This document shows, piece after piece, positions 9,040-18,639 of a DNA stretch of 64,000 nt. Position 1 is the first letter of the stretch, and each line of letters begins with the position of its first letter. Source of the stretch: CBDFGN01 sp965247065 (GTDB lineage: Bacteria; Bacteroidota; Bacteroidia; Cytophagales; Cyclobacteriaceae); contig CBDFGN010000006.1 in NCBI GenBank assembly GCA_965247065.1, forward strand, positions 124,001-188,000, in the 5' to 3' direction. The notes beneath the pieces were generated by a model, which worked only from the letters and a program-made list of their open reading frames with translations, had not been told where the DNA came from and did no database searches. The position numbers and the translations under genes are program-made.

Positions 9040-11730
9040 ATGATGGATCTAAACTTCAAAAAAATACGGCCTTTGAAGCTTAGTGGGCTGGAACCCCTGG
9101 TTATAACCGCTGAAACCAATTTCGTGAATATTGGCGAGCGGTGTAACGTAACCGGGTCCAGAAAGTTTCTTCGATTGATTAAGGAAGAGCAATATGAGGA
9201 AGCTCTGACTGTAGCGCTGGATCAGGTTCGAGGTGGGGCCCAAATTCTGGACATTAACATGGACGAGGGGATGCTGGATGGCAAGAAGGCTATGGTTACC
9301 TTTCTTAATCTCATTGCTTCCGAGCCCGAAATCGCGCGGATACCTATTATGGTCGATTCCTCCAAATGGGAGATTATCGAGGCTGGGCTAAAGTGCATTC
9401 AGGGTAAGCCCGTGGTTAATTCGATTAGTCTTAAAGCGGGTGATGAAGAGTTTCTGCACCAAGCCAGGAAGATCCGTCAATATGGAGCCGCGGTAATTGT
9501 GATGGCTTTCGATGAGAAAGGTCAGGCAGGTACGTTTGAGCGTAGAATCGAGATTTGTCAAAGATCCTATCATCTATTGACCGATGACGTCTCTTTTTCA
9601 CCCCAGGACATAATTTTCGATCCTAACATATTCCCGGTAGCTACCGGAATCGAGGCTCATCGCAGAAATGCGATCGATTTTTTTCGGGCCGTTAGATGGA
9701 TTAAGGAGAATCTATCCGGATGTTACGTAAGCGGGGGGGTGAGTAATGTTTCTTTTTCTTTCCGCGGCAATAACGCAGTACGAGAGGCCATGCATTCTGC
9801 TTTTCTATATCACGCTATCAACAATGGCATGGACATGGGGATCGTAAATCCGAGCATGCTAGAAGTTTATGATGAAATTCCGAAAGACTTGCTGCAGAAG
9901 GTAGAGGATGTGCTGCTGGATCGAACCGATGATGCAACCGAAAAGCTCTTGGAGTACGCCGAGACTATTAGAAACACTTCGAAGATTCCGGTAAATCAAG
10001 ATGCATGGCGCCGGGGTTCCGTGGAGGACAGGCTCTCTCATGCTCTAGTGAAGGGTATCATCGATCATATCCTGGCCGATACTGAGGAAGCTCTGGATAA
10101 GTACCAAAATCCCTTGAAAGTCATAGAAGGGCCTCTTATGGACGGGATGAATGTGGTCGGAGATCTGTTTGGTGCGGGTAAAATGTTTTTGCCTCAAGTT
10201 GTGAAGTCGGCCCGGGTTATGAAGAAGGCGGTCGACTATCTTACCCCTTTCTTGGAAAAGGAGAAAGAGGCCCAGTATAGTAAAGCGGGTAAGATTTTAC
10301 TTGCTACGGTAAAAGGCGACGTGCATGATATTGGAAAGAATATAGTTGGGGTCGTTCTGGCGTGCAACAGCTATGAAATTATTGACCTTGGCGTCATGGT
10401 TTCTGCCCAAAAAATTCTGGAGGTTGCTAAACAGGAACAGGCAAACGTAATTGGCCTGAGCGGGCTTATCACTCCCTCCTTGGACGAGATGGTAGTGGTC
10501 GCCAAGGAAATGGAGAAAGGTGGGTTCAAAATACCGTTGCTTATTGGCGGAGCTACAACCTCCCGGCTACATACCGCGGTCAAAATTGATCCTCACTATC
10601 AAGGGCCGGTAATTCACGTGCTGGATGCCTCAAAGAGTGTAACGGTTGCTGGCAATTTGATGAGCGAAGATAAGGGTCACAGGTTCTTAGAGGTGGTCAA
10701 TAACGACTATGAGCAATTAAGGGATAAACATAAGCAGCGACGGGAAGATAAAAAGTATGTTTCTATTGCGACGGCCAGGGCTAACCGGTTCCAAATCGAT
10801 TGGGAGTCTACCGAAGTCGCAATACCAAACCAACTTGGCAATCAGGTGCACAAGAATTATTCGCTTGGCGAAATTGCCGATTACATTGACTGGACTCCTT
10901 TTTTCCAAACTTGGATGCTGAAGGGCAAATACCCCGCAATCTTGTCTGATACCCATGTGGGAGCGGAGGCCACCAAACTTTACAACGACGCAAGCCATCT
11001 GCTAGAAGAAATTATCTCTGAAGAGCTCTTAAGAGCTCATGCGGTGGTGGGTATTTTCCCTGCGAATTCCCTAGAGACCGATGATGTGCAAGTTCAATTG
11101 GGTGATCAAAAAACAGCTGTGTTTCACTTCTTACGGCAGCAAAGTAAAAAAGCCGACGGAATCCCCAATTTGTGTTTAGCCGACTTTATTGCCCCCCAAG
11201 ATAGCGGTGTCCAGGATTACTTCGGAGGGTTCGCGGTCACTGCCGGGTGTGGAACTGACAAATTGGTGGAACGGTTTGAAGCAGATAAAGATGATTACAG
11301 TGCCATTATGGTAAAGGCCCTGGCAGACCGGCTGGCCGAAGCCTTTGCCGAGTTAATGCACCAGAAGGTCCGCAGCCAACTTTGGGGTTATAGTGCTGGT
11401 GAACAGTTTACCAGTCAAGAATTGATCGCGGAGAACTACATTGGTATTAGGCCGGCTCCAGGATATCCTGCTTGCCCTGATCATACAGAAAAAGCCGCCC
11501 TTTTCGATTTGCTTGATGTTCAAAAGAGCACTGGTATCGAGTTGACGGAGTCCTTTGCTATGTATCCAGCAGCATCAGTAAGTGGTTTTTATTTCTCCCA
11601 TCCTGAGTCGCGATATTTTGGGTTAGGAAAAATTACAAGGGATCAGGTTAAAGATTACAGCGGAAGGAAGAAGTTGAACCTGGAAATTGCCGAGAAATGG
11701 CTTTCTCCTAATCTTTCTTATGACATATGA
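9040..11730 (+). CDS. metH: methionine synthase, pterin/cobalamin/reactivation module (split MetH, part 2)
   Basis: This 896-residue protein holds the rest of MetH. The pterin-binding domain (NFVNIGERCNVTGSRKF, DEGMLDG) binds methyl-tetrahydrofolate. The cobalamin cap and binding domains follow, with the DxHxxG motif in KGDVHDIGKNIVG near residue 425 and GLSGLITPSLDEM. The C-terminal SAM-dependent reactivation domain has RPAPGYPACPDHTEK. It transfers methyl from methyl-THF to cobalamin and then to homocysteine held by part 1. Splitting of MetH at this point is known in Bacteroidota. It overlaps metF by four bases (ATGA), so translation is probably coupled. Confidence 0.95.
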   Translation: MMDLNFKKIRPLKLSGLEPLVITAETNFVNIGERCNVTGSRKFLRLIKEEQYEEALTVALDQVRGGAQILDINMDEGMLDGKKAMVTFLNLIASEPEIARIPIMVDSSKWEIIEAGLKCIQGKPVVNSISLKAGDEEFLHQARKIRQYGAAVIVMAFDEKGQAGTFERRIEICQRSYHLLTDDVSFSPQDIIFDPNIFPVATGIEAHRRNAIDFFRAVRWIKENLSGCYVSGGVSNVSFSFRGNNAVREAMHSAFLYHAINNGMDMGIVNPSMLEVYDEIPKDLLQKVEDVLLDRTDDATEKLLEYAETIRNTSKIPVNQDAWRRGSVEDRLSHALVKGIIDHILADTEEALDKYQNPLKVIEGPLMDGMNVVGDLFGAGKMFLPQVVKSARVMKKAVDYLTPFLEKEKEAQYSKAGKILLATVKGDVHDIGKNIVGVVLACNSYEIIDLGVMVSAQKILEVAKQEQANVIGLSGLITPSLDEMVVVAKEMEKGGFKIPLLIGGATTSRLHTAVKIDPHYQGPVIHVLDASKSVTVAGNLMSEDKGHRFLEVVNNDYEQLRDKHKQRREDKKYVSIATARANRFQIDWESTEVAIPNQLGNQVHKNYSLGEIADYIDWTPFFQTWMLKGKYPAILSDTHVGAEATKLYNDASHLLEEIISEELLRAHAVVGIFPANSLETDDVQVQLGDQKTAVFHFLRQQSKKADGIPNLCLADFIAPQDSGVQDYFGGFAVTAGCGTDKLVERFEADKDDYSAIMVKALADRLAEAFAELMHQKVRSQLWGYSAGEQFTSQELIAENYIGIRPAPGYPACPDHTEKAALFDLLDVQKSTGIELTESFAMYPAASVSGFYFSHPESRYFGLGKITRDQVKDYSGRKKLNLEIAEKWLSPNLSYDI

Positions 11731-12680
11731 AAGTTTCCGATCATCTGACAAAGGCCAAAAGGACCCTTTTTTCAATTGAAATACTTCCGCCAGTCAAGGG
11801 CGCGAGTGTACAAACCCTATTTGATAATATTGATCCCCTGATGGAGTTCAAGCCTCCTTTCATTGATGTAACGTACCATCGAGAGCAATATGTCTATAAG
11901 GACAGGGAGCAAGGTCTTTTGGAGAGAAGGACCATTCGTAAAAGACCAGGGACAGTAGGCATTTGTTCCGCCCTCCGGCATCGGTACAAGGTAGAACCGG
12001 TTCCTCATATCATATGTGGAGGATTCACCAAAGAAGAGACTGAGGACGCACTAATCGACCTGAATTATCTGGGGATTGACAATGTCCTGGTTATCAGGGG
12101 GGATTTTATAAAATCTGAATCTTCCTTTGTCCCTGAGAGAGGTGGCAATCATTACGCTTTAGATCTGGTCCGGCAAATCACCAACATGAACAACGGAATT
12201 TATTGTGATGAGGAGCTTGAAAACGCGTTCCACACTAATTTCTGCATCGGCGTTGCCGGATATCCTGAAAAGCACTTTGAAGCTCCCAACCTAAAAAGCG
12301 ATCTGGATTACCTTAAAAAGAAGGTTGATGAAGGTGCCGAGTATGTGGTGACCCAAATGTTTTTCGATAACCATCGATTCTTTGATTTTGTCAAGAAGTG
12401 CAGAGAGGCAGGAGTCAGTGTGCCCATTATCCCCGGCTTGAAGCCGATTACTATGCTTAAACAAATGAATGTCCTGCCTCGAACATTCTACATTGATCTA
12501 CCAGAGCCCTTGTCGGCTGAAATCGCAAAATGTAAAGACAATCCGGCGGCTCGGGAGGTCGGAATCGAGTGGACAATCCAGCAGGCCAAGGAACTCATAG
12601 AGTTTGGGGTGCCATGCCTGCATTTCTACTCCATGGGCAAGGCTGAACCGGTTAGGAGGATTGCCTCCGCTCTTTTCTAA
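11727..12680 (+). CDS. metF: 5,10-methylenetetrahydrofolate reductase
   Basis: MetF reduces methylene-THF to methyl-THF with FAD, supplying the methyl donor for MetH. The 317-residue TIM-barrel protein begins with the family's catalytic-Glu segment (FSIEILPPVKG). It continues with FIDVTYHREQ, GIDNVLVIRGD, CIGVAGYPEKH, a conserved block before DLDYLKKKVDEGAEYVVTQMFFDN, and ends with HFYSMGKAEPV. It overlaps metH part 2 by ATGA and the next gene by TAATG, so it is in the SAM-riboswitch operon with its functional partner. Confidence 0.95.
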   Translation: MKVSDHLTKAKRTLFSIEILPPVKGASVQTLFDNIDPLMEFKPPFIDVTYHREQYVYKDREQGLLERRTIRKRPGTVGICSALRHRYKVEPVPHIICGGFTKEETEDALIDLNYLGIDNVLVIRGDFIKSESSFVPERGGNHYALDLVRQITNMNNGIYCDEELENAFHTNFCIGVAGYPEKHFEAPNLKSDLDYLKKKVDEGAEYVVTQMFFDNHRFFDFVKKCREAGVSVPIIPGLKPITMLKQMNVLPRTFYIDLPEPLSAEIAKCKDNPAAREVGIEWTIQQAKELIEFGVPCLHFYSMGKAEPVRRIASALF

Positions 12681-13528
12681 TGAAGATTATCGAATGTCCA
12701 AGAGATGCAATGCAGGGATTGGATCATTTTGTTCCGACCAAGCTAAAGTCCGAATATATTAACCACCTTGCTAAAGCTGGTTTTGATACCATCGACTTTG
12801 GTAGTTTTGTTTCGCCCAAGGCCATTCCCCAGATGCGGGATACTGCCGAGGTTCTGGCCAATTTGACGGGCGGCAATTCCAAGCTATTGGCAATAGTGGC
12901 CAATCTCAGAGGGGCCGTTACTGCGTCATCATTCGAATCGATTACATACATCGGTTTCCCCTTGTCCGTATCAGAAACGTTTCAAAAGAGAAACACAAAT
13001 CAAACAATTGCGCACGCCCTGGAGATTGTGGCGAAAATTCAGGACATTTGCCACGCCAATGACAAAACATTGGTGGTCTACATAAGCATGGCTTTCGGCA
13101 ACCGCTATGGAGATCCTTATAAACCCGAGGTAGTTGCTCAGTTTGTTGATCAATTGGATCGATTGAAAATCACGATAATCTCCCTGGCTGATACAGTTGG
13201 AATATCAACCCCGGGATCAATCGGTTCGCTATTCAGAACTTTGGTGGATGCCCATTCTCGTCTAGAGTTTGGAGTGCACTTACATTCGCGACCTGACCAG
13301 TCGATTGTCAAGATTGAATCGGCCTGGCAGGCGGGGTGCCGTAGGTTTGATGGTGCTTTAGGCGGTTACGGAGGCTGCCCAATGGCGGACGATCATCTAA
13401 TTGGAAACATTGATACGCTTCAGATTCTGGATTTTCTAAAATCCCGCGACCAAATGCCGAAATTGGAATGGGAAAGCCTTGAATCAGCAAAATCCTTGCT
13501 TCCAAAAGTATTTTTTCCCCCTATTTGA
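12680..13528 (+). CDS. hydroxymethylglutaryl-CoA lyase
   Basis: The enzyme cleaves HMG-CoA to acetyl-CoA and acetoacetate, the last step of leucine degradation. The 282-residue protein has the N-terminal IIECPRDAMQG (family: RDGLQ), the SFVSPKAIPQM block and SLADTVGISTPG. Near the C-terminus are the metal-binding GVHLHSRPD and the catalytic cysteine loop GGYGGCPMADDHLIGN. Its start overlaps the metF stop (TAATG), so it is co-transcribed with the methionine genes despite a different pathway. Its 3' end overlaps the convergent J-domain gene by eight bases. Confidence 0.9.
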   Translation: MKIIECPRDAMQGLDHFVPTKLKSEYINHLAKAGFDTIDFGSFVSPKAIPQMRDTAEVLANLTGGNSKLLAIVANLRGAVTASSFESITYIGFPLSVSETFQKRNTNQTIAHALEIVAKIQDICHANDKTLVVYISMAFGNRYGDPYKPEVVAQFVDQLDRLKITIISLADTVGISTPGSIGSLFRTLVDAHSRLEFGVHLHSRPDQSIVKIESAWQAGCRRFDGALGGYGGCPMADDHLIGNIDTLQILDFLKSRDQMPKLEWESLESAKSLLPKVFFPPI

Positions 13529-14657
13529 CGGGGCCAAATTTGTGCTGACTCGAGAATTGCGCTATCCCACACTCCCCCTCCAGGGCGGGCTTGGCTTCTT
13601 TAACCCCCAAATCCCAGGCCAGCTTAAAATCTTCGCAGGCGATGGAGTCCTGGTTAAGCTTCAACTCGCTGAGCCCTTTGAGATAATAAGAATAACCCTC
13701 GTCCCTGTTAAAATCAATAAAGTGCTCTAAATCATGCACTGCGGTTTCATAATCCTGCAGATGGTAATGGCAAAAGCCCTTTCCAAAAAAGGCCGAATTG
13801 TAGTTACCGCTTTCCACAGGGAGTAGATTGAAATTCCTGAGTCCTTCTTCAAAGTCATTTAAAAAAAAAGCGTGGACCTGGGCCACTTGGTAAATGGCGC
13901 TGTCGTATCCGGGTTTGTATTTCTGCGCTGTCTCGAAATGGCCTACAGCTCGACGGTATTTCTTTTGTTCCTTTAGACAAAGCCCCTTGAAGAAGTGCAA
14001 CTGAGCGTACTCATGATCCTCATCAGCGTAAGAAAGCCCTCTTTCAATATACCTGATGGTGTAAGTGTAATCATCATACTGGTAGATCATTATTTTGATG
14101 GCCAAAAGACAAGCATCTGTGTTGCGCAATCCAAAATCCCGCAAAGCCAGATCAAAGTTGTTAATGGCGGCAAAGTAGTTTTGCTTTTCATAATAGTCGA
14201 GGCCCGTCTGATAATATCTCTCAGCAGAGGTTATCTCCAGAATCAGTGGAAAAGAAAACACGACTATCACGAAACCTACGATGAATAAGGCACCTTGTCG
14301 CCTGGTCCTTTTACTGTACCGATACCGCTTGCCACGATAGAAGGGATTTGGATGGTAATATGGCCTTCGCCTAGCTGCCTGGTGAAACTCCTGCGGCTGT
14401 CGCCGGTATTGCTGCGGCCTTTCAACCGTATTTATACCGTACTTTTTATACAATTCCCAATCGTATGCTGACTTTTTCCGGGGATTGGAAAGGGTCATAT
14501 AGGCTTGAGTAATGCTCTTAAAGTACTCCTCAATATGTGCTTGACCCGGATTTCTATCAGGATGGTATTCCTTAGCTAGGCTCCTATACGCAGCTTTTAT
14601 CTCATCCTGCGAAGCCTTGTACGGTATTTTGAGTATATGATAATAATTATCATTCAT
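13521..14657 (-). CDS. J-domain protein with transmembrane helix and TPR-like repeats
   Basis: The 378-residue protein begins with a J-domain (residues 4-66) that carries the essential HPD at 32-34 and so should stimulate an Hsp70 ATPase. A basic, Tyr/Arg-rich linker follows. One hydrophobic segment (GALFIVGFVIVVFSFPLIL, about residues 123-141) would anchor it in the inner membrane. The remainder is helical TPR-like repeats (YYQTGLDYYEKQNYFAAINNF, HFFKGLCLKEQKKYRRAVGHFE). With the J-domain cytosolic, the TPR part would face the periplasm. The DnaJ zinc and substrate domains are absent, so this is a specialised co-chaperone rather than DnaJ. Confidence 0.82.
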   Translation of the reverse strand: MNDNYYHILKIPYKASQDEIKAAYRSLAKEYHPDRNPGQAHIEEYFKSITQAYMTLSNPRKKSAYDWELYKKYGINTVERPQQYRRQPQEFHQAARRRPYYHPNPFYRGKRYRYSKRTRRQGALFIVGFVIVVFSFPLILEITSAERYYQTGLDYYEKQNYFAAINNFDLALRDFGLRNTDACLLAIKIMIYQYDDYTYTIRYIERGLSYADEDHEYAQLHFFKGLCLKEQKKYRRAVGHFETAQKYKPGYDSAIYQVAQVHAFFLNDFEEGLRNFNLLPVESGNYNSAFFGKGFCHYHLQDYETAVHDLEHFIDFNRDEGYSYYLKGLSELKLNQDSIACEDFKLAWDLGVKEAKPALEGECGIAQFSSQHKFGPVK

Positions 14658-14679
14658 GATAATTATTCCGATCAGTTAT

Positions 14680-15792
14680 TTACTTAATAACGTATTTTTT
14701 GCCAGGAAGTGATCTAATCAATCCTCGAAATTCCAAATTGAGGAGCACAGATGCGATTTTGCTGATTGATATTTGAGCTCTCCAGCTTAATTCATCTAAG
14801 ACCATCCCTTCTATATTATCAGAAAGCAAATTCAATACCACAAGTTCCTCGGGGGGAATCTCATTTAGCAGTTCGACTTGGGCCTTAGACCTATTCTTAG
14901 CCTCCTTATTAGCCAAGTCCCAATTCATTATTTCCTCCAGATCCTGAATTCCGGTATATATATGGGCCTTGTGTTTCTAGATCAGATTATTACATCCTTG
15001 GGAAAAGTTTCTATTCAAGTCTCCGGGAACAGCCATGACCTCACGATCATAATTGTTTGCAATTTCGGCAGTAATAAGAGCTCCACCGCGAGCAGCAGCT
15101 TCCACTACAAGCAGAACATCGCACGATGCCGCGATGATACGGTTACGGGCAGGAAATAGATGGGCGTCGGGTTTAGTTCCGAATTTGTTTTCGCTCATGA
15201 TCCCTCCTCGAACTCTCATTTCATCGGCTATATTCTTATGCGCATACGGATAAATGACGTCAAGTCCGCTGGCCAAGACAGCAACAGTCCGGAGTTTGTT
15301 CTGAAGAGCTATCTTATGAGCGTGAATGTCGATTCCATAGGCCAGCCCGCTTACTACAATGGGATCAAGGGCTCTTAGACCTTCAATAATCTCTTCTACC
15401 ATTCTTCGGCCGTAACTGGTAGCTTTTCGCGTACCTACAATCGCGACCACTTTACTACTGTTCAGAATCGGCTGACCCTTGTAATATAGGAGAGTCGGGG
15501 CGTCGTACACCGGCTTAAGACGCTTGGGATACTGTTTGTCGGTAAAGAATAGTATTTCTGCGCCCTCTTTTTCTATTGTCTTTAGTTCTTGTTCAGCATC
15601 GGTCAGTATCTGCCGGTTAGCAATGGCGTTCGCATGCTTAGTGCCTATTCCCGGGACTCTCTGGAGTTTACTCTTCGGCGTTTTAAAAATGGCCTCGGGC
15701 GATCCACAATAACTAACCAGGTGTCTGATCAAAACATCTCCGACGCCTGGCACTAAGTTCAGCGCCACCTGGTAAAGCCGATTTGTGCTCAT
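14680..15792 (-). pseudogene. dprA: DNA-processing protein DprA with an in-frame amber codon
   Basis: DprA loads RecA onto incoming single-stranded DNA during transformation. The main frame (15792 down to 14980) has the N-terminal HhH-like segment (PGIGTKHANAIANR) and the Rossmann fold: VAIVGTRKATSYGRRM, VVSGLAYGIDIHAH, VLASGLDVIYP, FPARNRIIAASCD, ARGGALITA, VPGDLNRNFSQGCNNLI. It then hits TAG at 14977-14979. The same frame continues without another stop as KHKAHIYTGIQDLEEIM into the C-terminal winged-helix domain, ending at 14680. A single change (such as AAG to TAG) explains the break. The truncated protein keeps the whole Rossmann domain and might retain activity. Confidence 0.88.
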
Positions 15793-15820
15793 TACAGCAC
15801 CTCGATATTCTTATGAAGTT

Positions 15821-16162
15821 TTATGGAAGCCGGGTCTTTATATTGACTAGAAATTCTTTTACCCTTTTAAGGGAAGAGATCATTTCAAGGTTGTCCCTTA
15901 CGCTATTCAAGCTAGTAGTCTTAAGAATATCCTTGGCACCCTGAAGTGTATAGCCTTTTTCCTTGACCAGATGATAAATCAATTTGACATTGTCAATGTC
16001 ATGTTGGGTGAACTGGCGATTACCTTTTCGGTTCTTTTTGGGTTTGATGATATCGAACTCGGTTTCCCAGAATCTTATTAGTGAGGTTGCTACACGTAGC
16101 ATATCGGCCACTTCTCCGATTGTGTAGTACCTTTTTAAAATTTCTTTCTCTTTGTAAGGCAA
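15821..16162 (-). CDS. MerR-family transcriptional regulator
   Basis: This is a small 113-residue DNA-binding protein. The MerR winged helix-turn-helix is at the N-terminus (YYTIGEVADMLRVATSLIRFWETEF) with the wing KKNRKGNRQFTQHDIDNVKLIYHLVKEKGYTLQGAKDIL. A short C-terminal coil could serve for dimerisation. No effector-binding domain or cysteine metal site is present, so the signal is unknown. It lies 28 bases upstream of dprA on the same strand and could be in the same transcript. Similar short MerR proteins are common single genes in Bacteroidota. Confidence 0.88.
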   Translation of the reverse strand: MPYKEKEILKRYYTIGEVADMLRVATSLIRFWETEFDIIKPKKNRKGNRQFTQHDIDNVKLIYHLVKEKGYTLQGAKDILKTTSLNSVRDNLEMISSLKRVKEFLVNIKTRLP

Positions 16163-16234
16163 TGGACGTCAGTTTACTTGATCGATTTATTCATTGTTTT
16201 GGGGAAAAATAAAGTGGTTTTACGGCTTGAAGTA

Positions 16235-17395
16235 TTAGTCTTGAATATAAGTAATTAAACCACTTGGGTCAATTATTATTTGGGATTCGGGAAAATCAAC
16301 AGCGGTCAATTCCTGAATTTTTACGATTGCGCTTTTATCCTGATCTAATACTGGTCCACCCAAGCCTTTTTGTACAATTGGAATGATCCGGCCAGTAAGA
16401 AACTCGCCGTGTGAATTGGTTGAAAGCTTGACTATTGGCGCATACCCATTCTCATTGCGGAGATTAAAACGGGCGTAAGTACAAAAATTTCCCAGGCTAT
16501 AGGCGATAAAGCGTCTGTTATAAACCTCAACGGCCCGGGTAATATGGGGACCGTGGCCAAATATCAGGTCCGCCCCGTGATCGATCATATCATGGGAAAA
16601 CTGATAAACATTCCCACGATCCTCGCCATAGAAGATCTCTTTTTGACGAGTCACGTGTTGGTGTTTACTCCCCTCCGCTCCGGCATGAAAGGAAACGATC
16701 ACTATATCAGATATGGAATCAAGATGAGCAACAATCTCTCTGGCCCGTACTGAGTCGTGAATGCTCAAAGTTCCGGTATTTGGCGAGAAAGCCGCAAACC
16801 CAAATTTCATATGGTTGAGCGTAAAGCTTGTGTAAGGTCTTTGAAGCAGTCCGGCATGATGGATTTTAGCGGTGTCCAACGCCCTGATTGTACTAAGCCT
16901 GCCCTCTTCTCCAAAGTCTCCAGCGTGGTTGTTCGCGGTACTTAGAAGATTGAAGCCAGCGTCCACAAGGCTTTCCACATATGATTCCGGGCTTCGAAAT
17001 AAGTAACATAAATCGGGGTTATTACACTCTTTCTGAGTTCCGCCCGAATCCAGCAGTACCCCTTCCAGGTTGCCAAATGTAATGTCCGCGTCCTCTAAAA
17101 TCTCCCTGACCGGAAGGAGTAATTCCTTACCGTCATTAGGTGGCAAATACTTTGGATCGGGGTAGTTAGTTCCCAGCATAATGTCACCGACACCAATGAA
17201 ATGAACGGTGTCGTTGAGGAGTCGGAAAGACTTAATGTCAACCGTGTCTGGAGCCGCTTCATCCTTCACCTGATCATCGACATCTGTCACTCGGGCAGAA
17301 TCCTTGGGACTAACGGTTGGAGGCCTGACCACTTTGCAGGCCTGGCCTAACCCAGCAGCTAAGCCAAGGATGACCATAGAGTTCAGGAATTTCAT
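16235..17395 (-). CDS. CapA-like metallophosphatase-fold protein, exported
   Basis: The 386-residue protein belongs to the PGA_cap/CapA family, a calcineurin-like fold linked in some bacteria to poly-gamma-glutamate capsule synthesis. Typical blocks are VGDIMLGTNYP, ADITFGNLEGVL, FNLLSTANNHAGDFG and ADLIFGHGPHITRAVE. The N-terminus is a signal peptide ending in LGQAC, a loose lipobox, so it may be a lipoprotein. No capB or capC is nearby, so a capsule role is not supported by context. The substrate is unknown. The next minus-strand gene upstream (M23 peptidase) is separated by a strong terminator, so it has its own promoter. Confidence 0.85.
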   Translation of the reverse strand: MKFLNSMVILGLAAGLGQACKVVRPPTVSPKDSARVTDVDDQVKDEAAPDTVDIKSFRLLNDTVHFIGVGDIMLGTNYPDPKYLPPNDGKELLLPVREILEDADITFGNLEGVLLDSGGTQKECNNPDLCYLFRSPESYVESLVDAGFNLLSTANNHAGDFGEEGRLSTIRALDTAKIHHAGLLQRPYTSFTLNHMKFGFAAFSPNTGTLSIHDSVRAREIVAHLDSISDIVIVSFHAGAEGSKHQHVTRQKEIFYGEDRGNVYQFSHDMIDHGADLIFGHGPHITRAVEVYNRRFIAYSLGNFCTYARFNLRNENGYAPIVKLSTNSHGEFLTGRIIPIVQKGLGGPVLDQDKSAIVKIQELTAVDFPESQIIIDPSGLITYIQD

Positions 17396-17431
17396 GCGAA
17401 GCAGCTAGGCGCGAACAAGATGCAAATCAAC

Positions 17432-17461
17432 AAAAAAAGCAGCAATAAAGATTGCTGCTTT
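17432..17461 (-). terminator. rho-independent terminator after the M23 peptidase gene
   Basis: A perfect 11-base-pair inverted repeat (AAAGCAGCAAT / ATTGCTGCTTT, 17436-17446 and 17451-17461) has a four-base loop. Read on the minus strand it is followed by a T7 run. It lies 22 bases after the M23 stop codon and before the CapA-like gene. Confidence 0.9.
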
Positions 17462-17483
17462 CATAGTAGAAGGATCATGATCT

Positions 17484-18467
17484 CTAGCCCAAAGATTGGT
17501 TTTCTATTGATGCAAGTTCCAAAAGCTTGTCGTATTCCTCGTCTGAGATGTCGTGAAAGAAGTAACGTACCGGATTGATCTTTAAGCCGTCCTTGATTAC
17601 CTCGTAGTGGACATGAGGCGCGGTCGAGCCTCCAGTACTACCTACATAGCCAATTATCTCACCCCTTTTTACTTCTTGGTTATTTCGAACGGTGAAACTG
17701 TGCATGTGAGCGTAAACGGTTTGGTAGCCATATCCGTGATCGATAATGACGTGGTTACCGTATCCCAGTGCCCTTTTGCTTTTGGCCACTTTAGCAACCT
17801 TGCCATTCCCAGTAGCATAAATTGGTGTGCCGCGATCGGCAGAGAAATCTACTCCCCAGTGCATTTTCTTTACCTTGTATATTGGATGCCATCGACGCCC
17901 AAATCCCGAGGCCAATCTCTTGAGCTCTTTATTCGATACTGGCTGTATCGCTGGAATGGAGGCGAATAAGTCTTCCTTATTGCGAGCCATTTCCAATACC
18001 TCATCGTAGGATTTGGTTTGGATATACATTTTCTTTTTAAGCTTATCTATCTTCTGGAAATTGTTGAGAATCAATTCTTCCCTTTCAAGTCCCTTTTCAA
18101 TCAGCTCGCGGTACTTGTTGGTTCCGCCCGTGCCTGCGTCCCTAATTGTATTGGGAATAGGTTCTGCTTCGAAAATTACCCTGTAAACATTGTCGTCCCT
18201 TTCCTGCAGGTAGGTCATCATCTTATTGACGTCCATCATTTGCTTCTCCATTATGTCATAATAGAGATTTAGCTCCTCATTCTCCTTCCGCAACATAGCC
18301 TCCTTTGGCGACTCAAAATAAGTATTGAACGCCAGCATAATACCCACTGCCAAAATTAGTGAAACGGATAAAAAGCCAAGTAAATTGAGAACCACGTCCC
18401 AACTGCTTACTTTTACCCGTTCATATTTGCAGGTCTCGGTGTCGTAATAATATTTTATCCTTGCCAT
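17484..18467 (-). CDS. membrane-anchored M23 metallopeptidase (LytM type)
   Basis: This 327-residue zinc endopeptidase is predicted to cut peptidoglycan cross-links, or to regulate such cleavage. A single N-terminal transmembrane helix (about residues 29-50) is followed by a coiled-coil region (residues 55-160). The C-terminal M23 domain has the zinc ligands: H and D in MHWGVDFSADRGTPIYA, HxH in VYAHMHSF and HVHYE. All catalytic residues are present, unlike inactive EnvC-type activators. It is divergent from alaS. The coiled coil suggests a partner in the cell envelope. Confidence 0.92.
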   Translation of the reverse strand: MARIKYYYDTETCKYERVKVSSWDVVLNLLGFLSVSLILAVGIMLAFNTYFESPKEAMLRKENEELNLYYDIMEKQMMDVNKMMTYLQERDDNVYRVIFEAEPIPNTIRDAGTGGTNKYRELIEKGLEREELILNNFQKIDKLKKKMYIQTKSYDEVLEMARNKEDLFASIPAIQPVSNKELKRLASGFGRRWHPIYKVKKMHWGVDFSADRGTPIYATGNGKVAKVAKSKRALGYGNHVIIDHGYGYQTVYAHMHSFTVRNNQEVKRGEIIGYVGSTGGSTAPHVHYEVIKDGLKINPVRYFFHDISDEEYDKLLELASIENQSLG

Positions 18468-18492
18468 TGTTCAGCTATAAACTGAATTTCTC

Positions 18493-18500
18493 TAATTTTG
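18493..18500 (+). promoter_or_regulatory. possible -7 box upstream of alaS
   Basis: TAATTTTG matches TANNTTTG and TTG occurs 23 bases upstream (18467-18469). It would give a leader of about 135 bases for alaS. No T-box features (specifier loop, TGGNACC-like bulge) are seen in that leader. Confidence 0.25.
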
Positions 18501-18639
18501 TCGTGTCAAATACTTGGGATATTGCAAAAACGGGCCCAGATATTACGTCCCGCTTGATTTATAATCGCTGCCAATATATAAAAATAATTGCTAAATCGGC
18601 TTCAATTTAAAAAAACTAGATCGAAAAATATAATTTTTT

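Noticed and set aside
18468..18639. T-box riboswitch upstream of alaS
   Set aside because: No specifier loop, T-box bulge sequence or terminator was recognisable in the 172-base gap.
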